Below the pieces are notes generated by a model. That model made no database searches. It saw only the letters and a list, made by a program, of their open reading frames with translations, and was not told the origin of the DNA. From the NCBI GenBank assembly GCA_963965975.1, contig OZ014411.1:27948249-28012248 (forward strand): a DNA stretch of 64,000 bases, written 5' to 3'. The position numbers and the translations under genes are program-made. Shown here piece after piece: positions 9,689 through 20,135 of this stretch (position 1 is the first letter of the stretch; each line of letters opens with the position of its first letter). The stretch is from Xestospongia bergquistia. Its lineage: Eukaryota; Porifera; Demospongiae; Haplosclerida; Petrosiidae.

Positions 9689-12600
9689 ATGAGCTGGTGT
9701 CACATAATATCAGTTATACTGTATATCTACAGTGGATATGTTACTGCTTCTGAGTATTATGTCTCTGCAGCCCCTAATGGAGTATCTTGTCCTACTACTG
9801 ACCGACCTTGTCACAACCTCTCCCACTATGTTGCTGATTACAGTTCTTACTTCACTGATGATACAATCTTCTACTTCCTAGAGGGAACTCATACTCTACA
9901 AGATATATTAGAGATCACTAATATAAGTAATATAACTCTACAGGGATTGAGTCATGTAGAACAAGGGTTTCTTGAGACAGTTATGCAATCTACTTCAGTA
10001 ATAATGTGTAGTGATAACAACAGAACTGGTATACTATTTACTAATAACACAGATGTTGTATTGAAATCAATAACAATAGCAAACTGTGGGGATCTTTGGT
10101 ATATACTTCAGAATATTGGATATGTTATGTCCAGCTTATTCTTTAGTGACATTAATAATGTCACATTGGAATGGGTATCAGTCCAGAATGGTTCAGGTAT
10201 TGGAATCATTCTTCACAATGCTTTAGACGTGTTAATTGTTAATTCCACATTTGCTAATAATGGAGGTCTTAAGGATACTTTAGGCAATGCACTAATTATA
10301 TATGATGATCAGGTTAAAAGACTGTCCAGAGTTAATATTGCAAAATCAAATTTTACACTGGGATTAGGACATGGCATAACTTTGTTGAATTATAATGATA
10401 CTGGATTTGAAGTTAGAGTATTCATTGAAAATAGTAAGTTTTTGCATAATACTGCTCAGTATGAAGGAGGAGGAGTGTTCATTAATTTATATAATGGACG
10501 TAGTAGTATTGAGTTCAGTAATTGCACTATATACAACAATACTGCATACTACTACTACGGAGGAGGAGTGTTCATTAATTTAGGTAATGGACCTGGTACT
10601 ATTGAGTTCAGTAACTGCACTATATACAACAATGTTGGATACCATGGATCAGGATTGCTCATTGATAGTTTAGTGTTTACTTCAACATATACCATTCATT
10701 TTACAAATGTTTCATTTCAATTTAATAAACTACCAAACATGATTAATATATATCAATCTGCTGTGTTACTAATGAACATTAGAAATGTTATTTTTGACCA
10801 AATTGAGATTACTAATCATAACACAACTGGTTTACTGAGTATCAATAGCATAATAATATTTGATGGACATAGTACATTTGTGAACAATTCTGGCATTAAT
10901 GGTGGGGGGATGGCTTTATATGGATTATCTCAATTATTTTTAAAGCAGAATACAAACATATCATTTGTCAATAATCATGCCAGTGAGTCAGGTGGAGGAA
11001 TCTTTGTGTCACAAGGTATTGATAGCAGTGACTTGATTGTTTGTTCCTTTAATAATTTTCCTTTTTATGATAAATATATTAAGACAATGTTATATTTTGT
11101 CAACAATACAGCAAACATATCTGGTGATGTCTTGTATGGAGGTCAAATCTCTTATTGCATAAACTTTGACTTTGGTCAAAATTTTCATTATCCTCAACAG
11201 ACAGGTCTATCAGTAGTGTCATCAGATCCTATTCAAGTGTGTTTTTGTGAATCAAACAAACAAAATTGCTCCATTAGAAACTTCAATATAACTGCAATAC
11301 CTGGAATTAATGTCAATATATCACTAGCTACTGTTGGTAATAAAGATGGCTTAACAAAGGGTGTGATAAAGTTGACAACATCAGATAGTTCATCATCTAC
11401 TGTACAAACTGACAATACTAGACTAAATGCAACTTGTACCAATGTAACTTTCAAGTTAATAGCAAACCCTTCATTAAACACAACAAAAGTCTATGTAACA
11501 TCTGAAAGTATAATCAGTGAACTTTCATCTGATGTCTATGCTAAAGTCATTGAAGTTAGCATTGAGTCCTGTCCATTTGGTTATCCATTACTAAATGATA
11601 CTTGCAGTTGTAGTTCCAAATTAAATACACCTCCAATATCTTGTGATATTAACACACAAATTATAACTAGACATGGTAACTTGTGGATTGGTTTTGAAAA
11701 TAATTCAAACTGTCTTATTGTTTATCAGAACTGTCCTTTTGATTATTGTAATGATAATACTGTTTATTTTAAACTGACATCACCCAATGTACAATGTCTT
11801 CACAATCGATCTGGACTACTTTGTGGACAATGTACTGAAGGACTCAGTCTCATGTTAGGTTCCAATCAATGTGGACAATGTACTAATGACTACTTAGCAC
11901 TGATAGCAGCTTTTGTATTTGGTGGATTGTGCTTGTGTGTGCTTTTATTGATATTAAACTTAACTGTGTCTGTAGGAAGTATTAATGGATTACTTTTCTA
12001 TGCTAATATGGTCAAATTGAACAGATCAGTTTTATTCTCCAGTGGACAAATTCCAGTACTGAGTCAATTCATTGCTTGGCTTAATCTTGATCTTGGAATT
12101 GAGACATGTTTTTTCAATGGACTAGACGGTTACTTAAAAACATGGCTACAGTTTGCATTTTCACTTTCCTTAATAACTGGTTTAATAATCTGTTGTAGAT
12201 ATTCTGGAAAATTGTCTCGTCTGTGTGGTAATAATGTTGTACCTGTTTTGTCAACACTAATATTTATGGCTCATTCTAAACTTTTAATTACTATTAAAAA
12301 TGCCCTCATGTTAAGCAGAGTCCAATGTGAACGAGCTGTATTGAATGTTTGGAGTGTGGATGGTAATATTAAATATCTTCATGATAAACACATACCACTG
12401 TTTGTGGTGTCATTAATCTTCCTTTTCTTTGGAATTATCTATACTGGATTGATATTATCTGGTCAATGGCTACAGCGTTACACTGGTAAGTACTGTAGAA
12501 GTTCCATTGATCCGTTCATTTTACTAAAACCTTTTATTGATGCTTACAATGGTCCCTATAAAGACAAGTATCGATTCTGGACAGGACTTCTTCTTATGAT

Positions 12601-13078
12601 ACGTTTGTTTGTCACTGGTTTGTTTGCTGTTACTACAGGGATTGTACCACAAGTTAATAACTACGTAATCACTATTATTGTAATCATTCTATTACCAGCT
12701 AGTAGAGGTATATATAAAGTGAAAACTAATGTAGTTTTAGAAACGTTTTTTCTTTTAAATTTGGGTTTCATCAGTCTGTTGAATACAATAACTAATCATA
12801 CTACTTTCACATATTGGGTAGATTTAGTATCAATTGGTCTATCACTGATAGTGTTTACTGGAATAGTACTAGTTCATATCTACATGTGCATTAAAAGAAA
12901 ATGTATTAGCAAAATGAATGTATTTAAACGAAGGAATCAGACAAATGTAAATGAGTCGTTATTACAAGAGAGATCATCTGAAGGTCAGGCAGAACAATAT
13001 TCTCCAGCTCACACTCTTTTGAGAAGAGAGTCTTTAATATTTGAATTTGAAATACCAGCCCACCATCATGATATATAA
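9689..13078 (+). CDS. Beta-helix ectodomain, multi-membrane-span surface protein (1129 aa), mosaic paralogue
   Basis: Same domain order as 2234-5740: signal peptide (about residues 1-20), beta-helix with two rather than three Cys-Thr-Ile-Tyr-Asn-Asn coils (about residues 255-335), glycosylation-rich linker, Cys cluster near residue 711, eight to nine hydrophobic spans from about 734 to 1067, then a tail of about 60 residues. The ectodomain is almost identical to the neighbour's. The membrane domain differs at many positions, although landmarks such as Asn-Leu-Thr-Val-Ser-Val-Gly and Asn-Leu-Asp-Leu-Gly-Ile-Glu-Thr-Cys are kept. The tails differ but both keep Arg-Arg-Glu-Ser-Leu and Ser-Leu-Leu motifs. 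No introns or internal stops were seen. Confidence 0.85.
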   Translation: MSWCHIISVILYIYSGYVTASEYYVSAAPNGVSCPTTDRPCHNLSHYVADYSSYFTDDTIFYFLEGTHTLQDILEITNISNITLQGLSHVEQGFLETVMQSTSVIMCSDNNRTGILFTNNTDVVLKSITIANCGDLWYILQNIGYVMSSLFFSDINNVTLEWVSVQNGSGIGIILHNALDVLIVNSTFANNGGLKDTLGNALIIYDDQVKRLSRVNIAKSNFTLGLGHGITLLNYNDTGFEVRVFIENSKFLHNTAQYEGGGVFINLYNGRSSIEFSNCTIYNNTAYYYYGGGVFINLGNGPGTIEFSNCTIYNNVGYHGSGLLIDSLVFTSTYTIHFTNVSFQFNKLPNMINIYQSAVLLMNIRNVIFDQIEITNHNTTGLLSINSIIIFDGHSTFVNNSGINGGGMALYGLSQLFLKQNTNISFVNNHASESGGGIFVSQGIDSSDLIVCSFNNFPFYDKYIKTMLYFVNNTANISGDVLYGGQISYCINFDFGQNFHYPQQTGLSVVSSDPIQVCFCESNKQNCSIRNFNITAIPGINVNISLATVGNKDGLTKGVIKLTTSDSSSSTVQTDNTRLNATCTNVTFKLIANPSLNTTKVYVTSESIISELSSDVYAKVIEVSIESCPFGYPLLNDTCSCSSKLNTPPISCDINTQIITRHGNLWIGFENNSNCLIVYQNCPFDYCNDNTVYFKLTSPNVQCLHNRSGLLCGQCTEGLSLMLGSNQCGQCTNDYLALIAAFVFGGLCLCVLLLILNLTVSVGSINGLLFYANMVKLNRSVLFSSGQIPVLSQFIAWLNLDLGIETCFFNGLDGYLKTWLQFAFSLSLITGLIICCRYSGKLSRLCGNNVVPVLSTLIFMAHSKLLITIKNALMLSRVQCERAVLNVWSVDGNIKYLHDKHIPLFVVSLIFLFFGIIYTGLILSGQWLQRYTGKYCRSSIDPFILLKPFIDAYNGPYKDKYRFWTGLLLMIRLFVTGLFAVTTGIVPQVNNYVITIIVIILLPASRGIYKVKTNVVLETFFLLNLGFISLLNTITNHTTFTYWVDLVSIGLSLIVFTGIVLVHIYMCIKRKCISKMNVFKRRNQTNVNESLLQERSSEGQAEQYSPAHTLLRRESLIFEFEIPAHHHDI

Positions 13079-14796
13079 TTAAATGTATATTGAACAAAAT
13101 CTTAAAATTTAGAATTTTCTTATGAATACACTTGGTAGTGTATTTGCCACACAGCAAGTACTAGGTAATAAATTGTAATAATGATTATATCCTATTAATT
13201 TATGTAATAGTGTTTTTTTATTTCAACTCACTGAAATATTAAAAATTGTGATAGGTCTTATTTCTTATTAGTACAAATGGTGTTATAGAAAAAAGATATC
13301 TATTTCATTGTTTATGTTCAGACCATTACATTTTATGTAATAATTAGTTTACCATTATGATTGAATAAAAAATTTCTTAACACTTTCATCAGGCAAAATT
13401 TTTTGAAAGGTTAAAGATAGAAAACAGTAGACTAATAACATACTGTTCTCTGATTTATAATGCAATGAGAATTTCATTTAAAATGGAACAGTGCAAATTA
13501 GCAGTATATTATACAGGTATTTATGTAGATACTTTCAGCCCTCAACCTATACCTAGATAGCTCTGCAATAACAAAATGACTTTATGAAGACATTCTTATT
13601 ACATTGAGTTATGCATCAAAACTTTAGGAATCCCTAAATGTTATTGAAACCATTACTTCATTGGAGTTAACATTTAAGACATTGGAATAATTTTGGGAGT
13701 CCCATAATCTTTACTGTACACACACAGTATACACATAATTGTCAACAGAATGACCTCTCTTTTATGCACTCAAATCATGTGCATTTAAAAACCTTAATGG
13801 TTTTGAGCGTGATGTGATGTTCTACTATATAGTATAGATTAAATTAAATATTTATCACTTAAAAAGTAATATATTACTTTAATCACATGTTGTACTACAA
13901 TGTTATGAATGCAATATCAATTTTAAAAATGAAAATGAGATATAAGTTTGCAATAGACTACACATGTACGTTTGGACAGTTGGAGTATATTATGAACAAC
14001 AATTCAAAGGTTAATATCTTTGCTTGCATGCATGTTAATAGGACATTGAAGTTCTTACAGCTGTACATATCCAATCAATATTTCATTACAAATTTCTTCT
14101 ATGATATCATTCAACAATTATAGATATTGAATATTACAACAAAGTGGTTCTGTCAATCTCCTAAAGTAACTTTATTTGTGAAACTTCAAGTTACTGAATA
14201 GCAAGTGAAGATATATACATTTATATTTCCATTAATATAATAGAGGTTAAAATATTATGACTATGTAGTATTCACTAATTGTCTTTTAATAATAATTGTT
14301 AAATGTTATTGAATGAAAATAGAAGTATATTGACAAAAAACACAAGAGAGCATGTTACAAAAGGAAAACTTACACATGCATACAGTGTGTTACATATATG
14401 AAACTTAGGAATAATAGTTAGGATGAATGATTGTATTTGATGAAGTACAATGTGGAATGATATCTGTTCAAATTTTGTAGGTCAAATGAAGTGGAAGTTG
14501 CTTTAATTGCATATGCATGATAATTATCAACCAGTTGGTGCCAGCTGGTTGATCATTGTGGTGTGAAGAATCTAAATCAACATTCTGTATATCGTTATTT
14601 CATTCAACTGCTAAACCTTCTTCTTCAACTCCATAATAATCATCTACATTGTCAAAAAGTCTGTTTTGACATGTACAGTGTAGTTACAGTGTGTCAGAAA
14701 CATACAACAGATTTGAAGATTGATCTTTCTCTGCTATGACTCCATGATAGTTTCATTCATCCTTGAATAACATTAGAGCATGGTTAATTCAAATGC
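13079..14796. other. Long AT-rich intergenic region
   Basis: No supported gene. A 78-codon frame at 13887-14123 has no recognisable motif and looks like chance. A small inverted repeat (ATCAACCAG / CTGGTTGAT) lies at about 14526-14553. The stretch separates the receptor locus from the UGT/EF-hand array. Confidence 0.4.
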
Positions 14797-14940
14797 AGTA
14801 TACAGTATTATAATATTGATGTATAGTTGGTGATAGTAAGCAATGATATTATGATCATCTGGTATGGCTGTAAAGTTTGTTGGTAAATGTTGTTACAGCA
14901 ATTGTAAGGAAGACTATGAGAGGTTAATTAAACTTTATGT
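14797..14940 (+). pseudogene. UGT C-terminal tail fragment
   Basis: This segment matches the last codons of the intact UGT (18621-18760): the Tyr-Tyr-Asn-Ile-Asp-Val-Trp membrane anchor, the Cys/Lys-rich tail and the start of the 3' flank. No upstream UGT sequence remains. It occupies the usual position upstream of a convergent EF-hand gene. Confidence 0.7.
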
Positions 14941-15021
14941 TGACATTATTATGTATAAACATAGTAATAGTCTGGTTATAATTAAGTACATATTTTAAGC
15001 TAATTATTTTAATTTATGAGT

Positions 15022-15240
15022 AGGATAATCATGTCAATAGTATAGGAGCTGACTTTAAAAGTGAATCAGTTGACTTAGTCAATCTCTGGTCATATATATA
15101 TATAGGTTGAATATAATATAAGATGATATTTTGATAATAGTAAAAGATTACTCTACTTCATCTAATTTGTGTAATAATTGACACTCTTGTGTAGTTAATT
15201 GTCTGAGTAATTTGTTAGGTAAAAGAATTTTCATTGATGT
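15022..15240. repeat. UGT 3'-flank repeat (recurs at eight or more sites)
   Basis: A block beginning GGATAATCATGTCAATAG, through GGTTGAATATAATATAAGAT and a TAATTGTCTGAGTAATTTG-type end, follows UGT tails throughout the window. Other copies are near 24290-24480, 37620-37760, 44520-44720, 48720-48920, 51470-51570, 54345-54530, 58060-58260 and 60800-60905. It marks the inherited spacer between a UGT end and an EF-hand end. No coding capacity. Confidence 0.7.
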
Positions 15241-15766
15241 GTGTGAGGGTTGCTACTATGGAACTATTATAGGGTAACTGTCCATATCATACACACATAT
15301 TAACCAGAGAAGTTTTCTAAGTGCAAGAATTATCAATTCCATAGTAATTAGTAATCATAACAGTGCACTCTTACAATATCATTTATAAGAATTAATGCAT
15401 GCAAAGTAATCACTGTGAATCAATCAATTTATCAATATAGTATAATTAATTACAGGAGCAACTTGTCTAGAATGATTTCTGTTATTAGTAAATTATTACA
15501 ATTAATCACCAGTTATTGTGCCCACTTTACTATAACACATATTAATAATTACTACAACTAATAAACTAAGCCTTCCTTTTAATTTTATCAAATTACTCAT
15601 TCATTAAATCTGTCATTCATTCAGAACATGTTGTATACATTACAGTACAAATGCATGCTATACAGACTTTACTAGTACAAAACCTTGTTTTTAAAATGTT
15701 ATTGATGATACATTTATTAGAACAATATACTATTATCTACATACTAAGTCTTGTAGTTATTAATAG
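15241..15766. other. 3' flank of the EF-hand gene
   Basis: AT-rich spacer shared in diverged form by the other EF-hand loci (for example CTAATAAACTAAGCCTTCC near 15560, compare 24620, 38070 and 49195). No other feature seen. Confidence 0.4.
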
Positions 15767-16258
15767 TTATTCAGCTGAGAAATAGAACTTTATAAAACTT
15801 TCATAAGTCTCTGGATAATCAATGATCCCATCTCCATTGGTGTCAGCTGCATTGAATAGCATATCAATCATTTCTTGCTTAATATTAAATGCTTTATGAA
15901 GCTGCACGAACTCTTCATAAGATATAATTCCATCTTCGTCAGCATCCATAAGCTTGAAAATTATATCAACCAATACTTTTACGCGTTCTTTAGCATCTGG
16001 TTGAGAAACAAGTGTTTTTGCTCGTTCTATAAACTCCTCTTCATTGACTCCTTTTTCATCAGCTAATGAGAGGGGTTGAAGCATTTTAAAGTAGCGCTTT
16101 TCCTCATCAGAACCTTGGTTTCTATAGGCAGCCAGATTTTTAGCTATAATAGCTAAGTCTTGACTATCATAAATACCGTTTTTGTCTACGTCCAAAAAGG
16201 CAAAACGCATTTTCATTTTTTCTATCCAGGCAGGATTGTCTGTGAAGGAGGTACACAT
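15767..16258 (-). CDS. EF-hand calcium-binding protein, SCP/photoprotein-like (163 aa)
   Basis: Small soluble protein, predicted cytosolic calcium sensor or buffer. Three good 12-residue EF loops are visible: loop 1 Asp-Val-Asp-Lys-Asn-Gly near residue 23, loop 3 Asp-Ala-Asp-Glu-Asp-Gly near 105, and loop 4 Asp-Thr-Asn-Gly-Asp-Gly near 139. The second site (about residues 64-75) is degenerate. The N-terminal Pro-x-Trp-Ile-x-Lys-Met-Lys segment and the 1/3/4 pattern recall sarcoplasmic calcium-binding proteins and coelenterazine-type photoproteins or luciferin-binding proteins. The frame stays open upstream to 16333, but the conserved start in all paralogues is the Met of Met-(Asp/Cys)-Thr-Ser-Phe at 16258, and the extra 25 codons align with paralogues' 5' UTR. 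Convergent with the UGT tail at 14797 and divergent from the UGT at 17135. Confidence 0.85.
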   Translation of the reverse strand: MCTSFTDNPAWIEKMKMRFAFLDVDKNGIYDSQDLAIIAKNLAAYRNQGSDEEKRYFKMLQPLSLADEKGVNEEEFIERAKTLVSQPDAKERVKVLVDIIFKLMDADEDGIISYEEFVQLHKAFNIKQEMIDMLFNAADTNGDGIIDYPETYESFIKFYFSAE

Positions 16259-17134
16259 CCTGATCATGACCGGTGGACGCAGTACCCTCAGCATGGTAGA
16301 TGAAGAAACAAGAGTGAGGAGACGTCTTTGCATCGTATGTCAGGGTTGCTAAAATAAACACAATAATGCAGTATTAATGGAATCATAAATATGACACGAA
16401 ATGGACATGACCAGACTATACGCTAAATCTTGTGACATCACTTCCTTTTGTCATGTGAGTTGAAATTATTAGCAAAAGATTAGTTTACATTTATTTTGTG
16501 TAATATAGCTTTAAATATGCTTTCTAAAATGTCATATATTATTTATTACGTTTATAATGATGATGAGAGGACTATGAATTTTACCTTTCATTGATAACAA
16601 TATTTAAAGAATATGAATTAGAGACTTCTATAAAAGTAAGTATATATGTAATGTCTGATAATATATAGTGATTGCTGTCATTTACAAGTGACACAAAAAA
16701 TTGTTTTTTGATCAAAGAATAACATTGTTGATTTTGTCTAAATATTTTATGATTGGATGTATATGTCAACATTGATTTCAATATTATATATAATATTATA
16801 TTAATTCTAATTAATTTTCAAGTTGTGGAGTTCATTATTATGTCCTCATAATTTGAAGCTACTCTTTAATTAATTCTAATTCTATCATCAAATTATTACA
16901 AGATATACAATCACAATGAGTAATTATCACTCATGCAGTTATTAATACAATTATAATATACATATTTATCATTTTTATCAAATGTAAAGTTCTCTTCATT
17001 AAATGTAAAAGTGTATAATGCTGACACTGCACATTTTACAGGAACTGAATAATATTAATTATACAGAATTAATTAAATATAATTAACATTCTTAATTAGT
17101 GGGCGTTCACATTTCCTAGATGATAATATCAGCA
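16259..17134. other. Divergent intergenic region between an EF-hand gene and the UGT
   Basis: Carries both promoters. The right half (about 16815-17110) is conserved upstream of the UGT pseudogene at 22110-22640, including TTTTCAAGTTGT, TACAAGATATACAA and GTGGGCG just before the start. This conservation may reflect shared ancestry as much as promoter constraint. Confidence 0.5.
17022..17030 (+). promoter_or_regulatory. Candidate antioxidant-response-type element
   Basis: TGACACTGC fits the TGACnnnGC core bound by CNC-bZIP/small Maf factors (Nrf2 family), and lies about 105 bases before the UGT start. It is preceded by TGC, making a Maf half-site-like TGCTGAC. The decayed UGT copy has TGACATTAC at the equivalent place, so the GC is lost there. 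A nine-base match can occur by chance. Confidence 0.3.
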
Positions 17135-18760
17135 ATGTTTATTATTTCAATTGTTTGTTATCTAAATTATCTTTTTGGATTGTCTTTAAGTGAAAAGGAC
17201 GTTTGCTCATCTTCATTTCCACCTGATAACAGTCAATGTCATTATTCTTCGATTATCGAGAACGCCAACTTATCTGTTTTATTTATTCATTCAATATTTC
17301 CAGCTCATTTCTTTCCTCTAGTAGCATTGGGAGCTGAACTTGTAAAGAGAGGTCATCAAGTGACCACATTAGGACCAACTGTTGAAGGATATGAACATCT
17401 TCCCAAGTTGGCTAAATCCCATGGAATAAAGTTTATATCAACAGAATTCACACCTAGCTGGTTGTACGAGCTGATGATACAAACAGGTCAACATAATGAT
17501 AATGTTAATTTCTTAACATTTATGTCCAACATGACATATATGATGTTCAATTTAAGTAAAAATAATGACATTGTGGAAAATGGAAAAAACATTCTTGACA
17601 AGATGAACAATAGTAATTATGATTATATTGTTTCTGATTTTGCTACAGCTTCTTTAATGTATTATTTACAGAAAACTTGGCATACCAATAAAATAATGCT
17701 CGTTATAACATCAATACCAATGCTACCATCTTTTCTAATACCATGGTCTTATCCTAAGCTTTTCAGTCCATTTACTGATAACATGTCATTCTTTGATCGA
17801 TTTCTAAGTACAGTTATATATTATCCAATAGAGAAAATAGCATTTTTGTTATTTAGTTTATTGTTAAAAATAGACAAACAACAAAGTATTTATGACATCA
17901 GTGAAGTGATGTTGACACATCCTGTCCTAATAAATACAGTAATTGGATTTGATTGGCCTAAAACTATTCTTCCACTACAACATTACATTGGTCCTATGTT
18001 TCTTGAAACGTCATCTCCACTTGATACGTCACTTAGTCACTGGTTATCAAAACATTCTCCTAATACTGATATCATTTACATCAGTATGGGTACAACTGGT
18101 GAAGTCAATGATATTATGGCTAAAGCTTTTATTGACCTTTCACAAGACTTTGTCATTGTATGGTCATTACGTCATTCCAATCGTGACATTCTTAAAGGTC
18201 TAACTATTAATGAAAATCGTGTGTACATTTCATCATGGATATCGCAGTTTACAATGCTACAACATCACTCAATAGTAATGACTATAATGCATTGTGGTAT
18301 TACTAGTGTTCAAGAAGCTCTGTACCATTCTGTACCTGTAATATGCTTTCCAAGTGCATTTGACCAATTTGATACTGGACTAAGACTGGAGTCACACGGT
18401 TTAGGAATACAACTTATGCCAAATAGAGCGACAGGAATTGCTATCCTTAAAGCAGTTCACAAAATTAGAACAGGTGGCTACAATGAACAAGTTAGAAAAG
18501 TGAGTCATTTATTAAGAGCTGGTGGAGGAGCTAAGAAAGGTGCTGATCTGGTAGAGCTATATGCTGATGTAGGACATGATCATGGTATTCCTTCATTTAT
18601 TCGCTATAAATGGAACTTTATACAATATTATAATATTGATGTATGGTTAGTGATAGTAAGCAGTGTCATTGTGATCATCTGGAGTTGCTATAAATTTTGT
18701 AGACACTTTTTCTGTAAATTTTGTTATAAAAATTGTAGGAAGACTAAGAGATATAATTAG
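17135..18760 (+). CDS. UDP-glycosyltransferase, membrane-anchored (541 aa)
   Basis: Family GT1 enzyme: transfers a sugar from a UDP-sugar to small lipophilic acceptors, normally in the ER lumen. Residues 1 to about 18 are a hydrophobic signal segment. The acceptor-binding N-terminal half has a His in Phe-Pro-Ala-His-Phe-Phe-Pro (His58, placed like the UGT catalytic base), Gly-His-Gln-Val-Thr, and Tyr-Ile-Val-Ser-Asp (Asp168). The donor-binding signature runs from about 366 to 411: Trp-Ile-x-Gln, His-Cys-Gly, Gln-Glu-Ala-Leu-Tyr-His, Val-Pro-Val, ending in Asp-Gln. A single membrane span (about 499-517) precedes a short Cys/Lys-rich cytosolic tail, as in type I ER UGTs. Length is near the usual 520-530. 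Start: an in-frame ATG exists at 17120, but the decayed paralogue conserves only the Met at 17135. Intronless. Only this copy in the window is intact. Confidence 0.9.
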   Translation: MFIISIVCYLNYLFGLSLSEKDVCSSSFPPDNSQCHYSSIIENANLSVLFIHSIFPAHFFPLVALGAELVKRGHQVTTLGPTVEGYEHLPKLAKSHGIKFISTEFTPSWLYELMIQTGQHNDNVNFLTFMSNMTYMMFNLSKNNDIVENGKNILDKMNNSNYDYIVSDFATASLMYYLQKTWHTNKIMLVITSIPMLPSFLIPWSYPKLFSPFTDNMSFFDRFLSTVIYYPIEKIAFLLFSLLLKIDKQQSIYDISEVMLTHPVLINTVIGFDWPKTILPLQHYIGPMFLETSSPLDTSLSHWLSKHSPNTDIIYISMGTTGEVNDIMAKAFIDLSQDFVIVWSLRHSNRDILKGLTINENRVYISSWISQFTMLQHHSIVMTIMHCGITSVQEALYHSVPVICFPSAFDQFDTGLRLESHGLGIQLMPNRATGIAILKAVHKIRTGGYNEQVRKVSHLLRAGGGAKKGADLVELYADVGHDHGIPSFIRYKWNFIQYYNIDVWLVIVSSVIVIIWSCYKFCRHFFCKFCYKNCRKTKRYN

Positions 18761-20135
18761 TCTTTATGTTTACATTATTATATATGAATATTTTAGTAAT
18801 TTGGTTGTTTTTAAATACATATTTTAAACTAATTATTTTAACTTATCAGTATATAGTAGGACACAATATAAAATACTGAAAATAGTAAATACCACACTAC
18901 TTTATTTATGCTAATTACAGTTATGAATTGTCTGAACAATAATTAGACAATAATTTCCTGGATGTGTGTGAGGACTGTTACTATAGAATTTAGATAGTCT
19001 GACATTCCACACCATACAAATTACTTGACAAATTAACATATTTCTATTATATATGCAACATAATTTAATTAATATGTAAAATTGATATAATGAACACACT
19101 ATCAAGTGTACTATATATCCTCACTGTAGTTTCTGTAGTGCATGATAAGTTTATTTGCGGTCTCCTTATTACCGCTACATCAATAAAATAGGTAGCATAA
19201 TTGCACTAATACATTTTTACTTTATGCAATCAATATAAGTGGGAGATGATGTAAACACTATAGGATTAGTAAGTGCTAGCTATCCAGTCACAATCAAGTC
19301 AGCATTTTCTTAATTTGCTAACTTGCATTTCTGTAGACTAAAAAGCATTTTGTCATTTCAACTGAGGTCTTTGTTAAATTACTGCAGTTTCATTAATATA
19401 ATGTAAGCTCAATTCTAAGTTGCTATAACACCAATTCTATTGTAACTCAATATGCATATCCTTTAACACCCACTTTAATATAGTAATTGATCATGACTTC
19501 AAATAAAGCTATAGACATTAACTGAACTAAGTTAATTGAAGTAGTGTTCATATTTTCAGTTATTAGACATAACTACAAAGAGTACTTTTGGTTCTATTAC
19601 TTTATACATATTGAGTTAGACCAGTTTTGACTTTATAACTCAATATTGGGTTTATATCATATTAAGGAGATTCTGGTAACAAAGACAATGGTTGAAATGA
19701 GAAAATGCTATTTTAAGTGTAGCAAGTGTTACAAAGCTACAGTATACTGTAGCTTTGTAACACTAACAATTATTGGTAATCTCACAACAATAACAGCTCC
19801 TTCAGTAGATGTATATATCACAACTGTTGGCAAAGAGCGCTGTAATGTAACGATAACTATAACCTCAAAATAATATGAAAGATATAAACACAAAGTTGAA
19901 ATTATAGAAAATTGCATTTTGTGCCAACAATAATTTTATTAGAATTTTATTGGTCACATGAAAAGTCACTTGGTAACGTAATGACAACATTATTTCATTA
20001 TTCAAAACACTTTATTTAGTAATATAAAAATATTTTTCATAAATTTGATTATATATAATATATTAGAACTACGTATGTATGTGTTGTTATCTAAATATTA
20101 TGTCATAGATCTTATTTTATTGCTATTTATATTAA
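18761..20135. other. Convergent spacer between the UGT and an EF-hand gene
   Basis: AT-rich; carries the UGT 3' flank near 18760-18960. The stretch 19570-19920 is less AT-rich and holds a perfect palindrome. An open frame at 19646-19873 reads through the palindrome and is probably chance. Confidence 0.45.
19725..19764. repeat. Perfect 40-bp palindrome
   Basis: Two 20-base arms with no spacer: AGTGTTACAAAGCTACAGTA followed directly by its exact reverse complement. Possibly the core of a decayed foldback element, although terminal repeats and a target duplication were not identified. Confidence 0.9.

Larger units (their letters stand above)
7131..11720. repeat. Tandem block 2 of the beta-helix receptor locus
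   Basis: Second copy of 1-4350. It is longer because the pseudogene here keeps its middle part and the minisatellite has more units. The end near 11720 lies inside the second receptor gene, at the codons just before the juxtamembrane Cys cluster. Confidence 0.85.

Noticed and set aside
13887-14123. 78-codon frame in the 13-15 kb intergenic region
   Set aside because: No paralogue in the window, no motif, and AT-rich composition makes such frames common.
16259-16333. 25-residue N-terminal extension of the first EF-hand protein that looks like a mitochondrial presequence (Arg-rich, no acidic residues)
   Set aside because: The same DNA in paralogues is a 5' UTR, in other frames or without a conserved Met, and the conserved start is Met-x-Thr-Ser-Phe. 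The open frame is probably chance.
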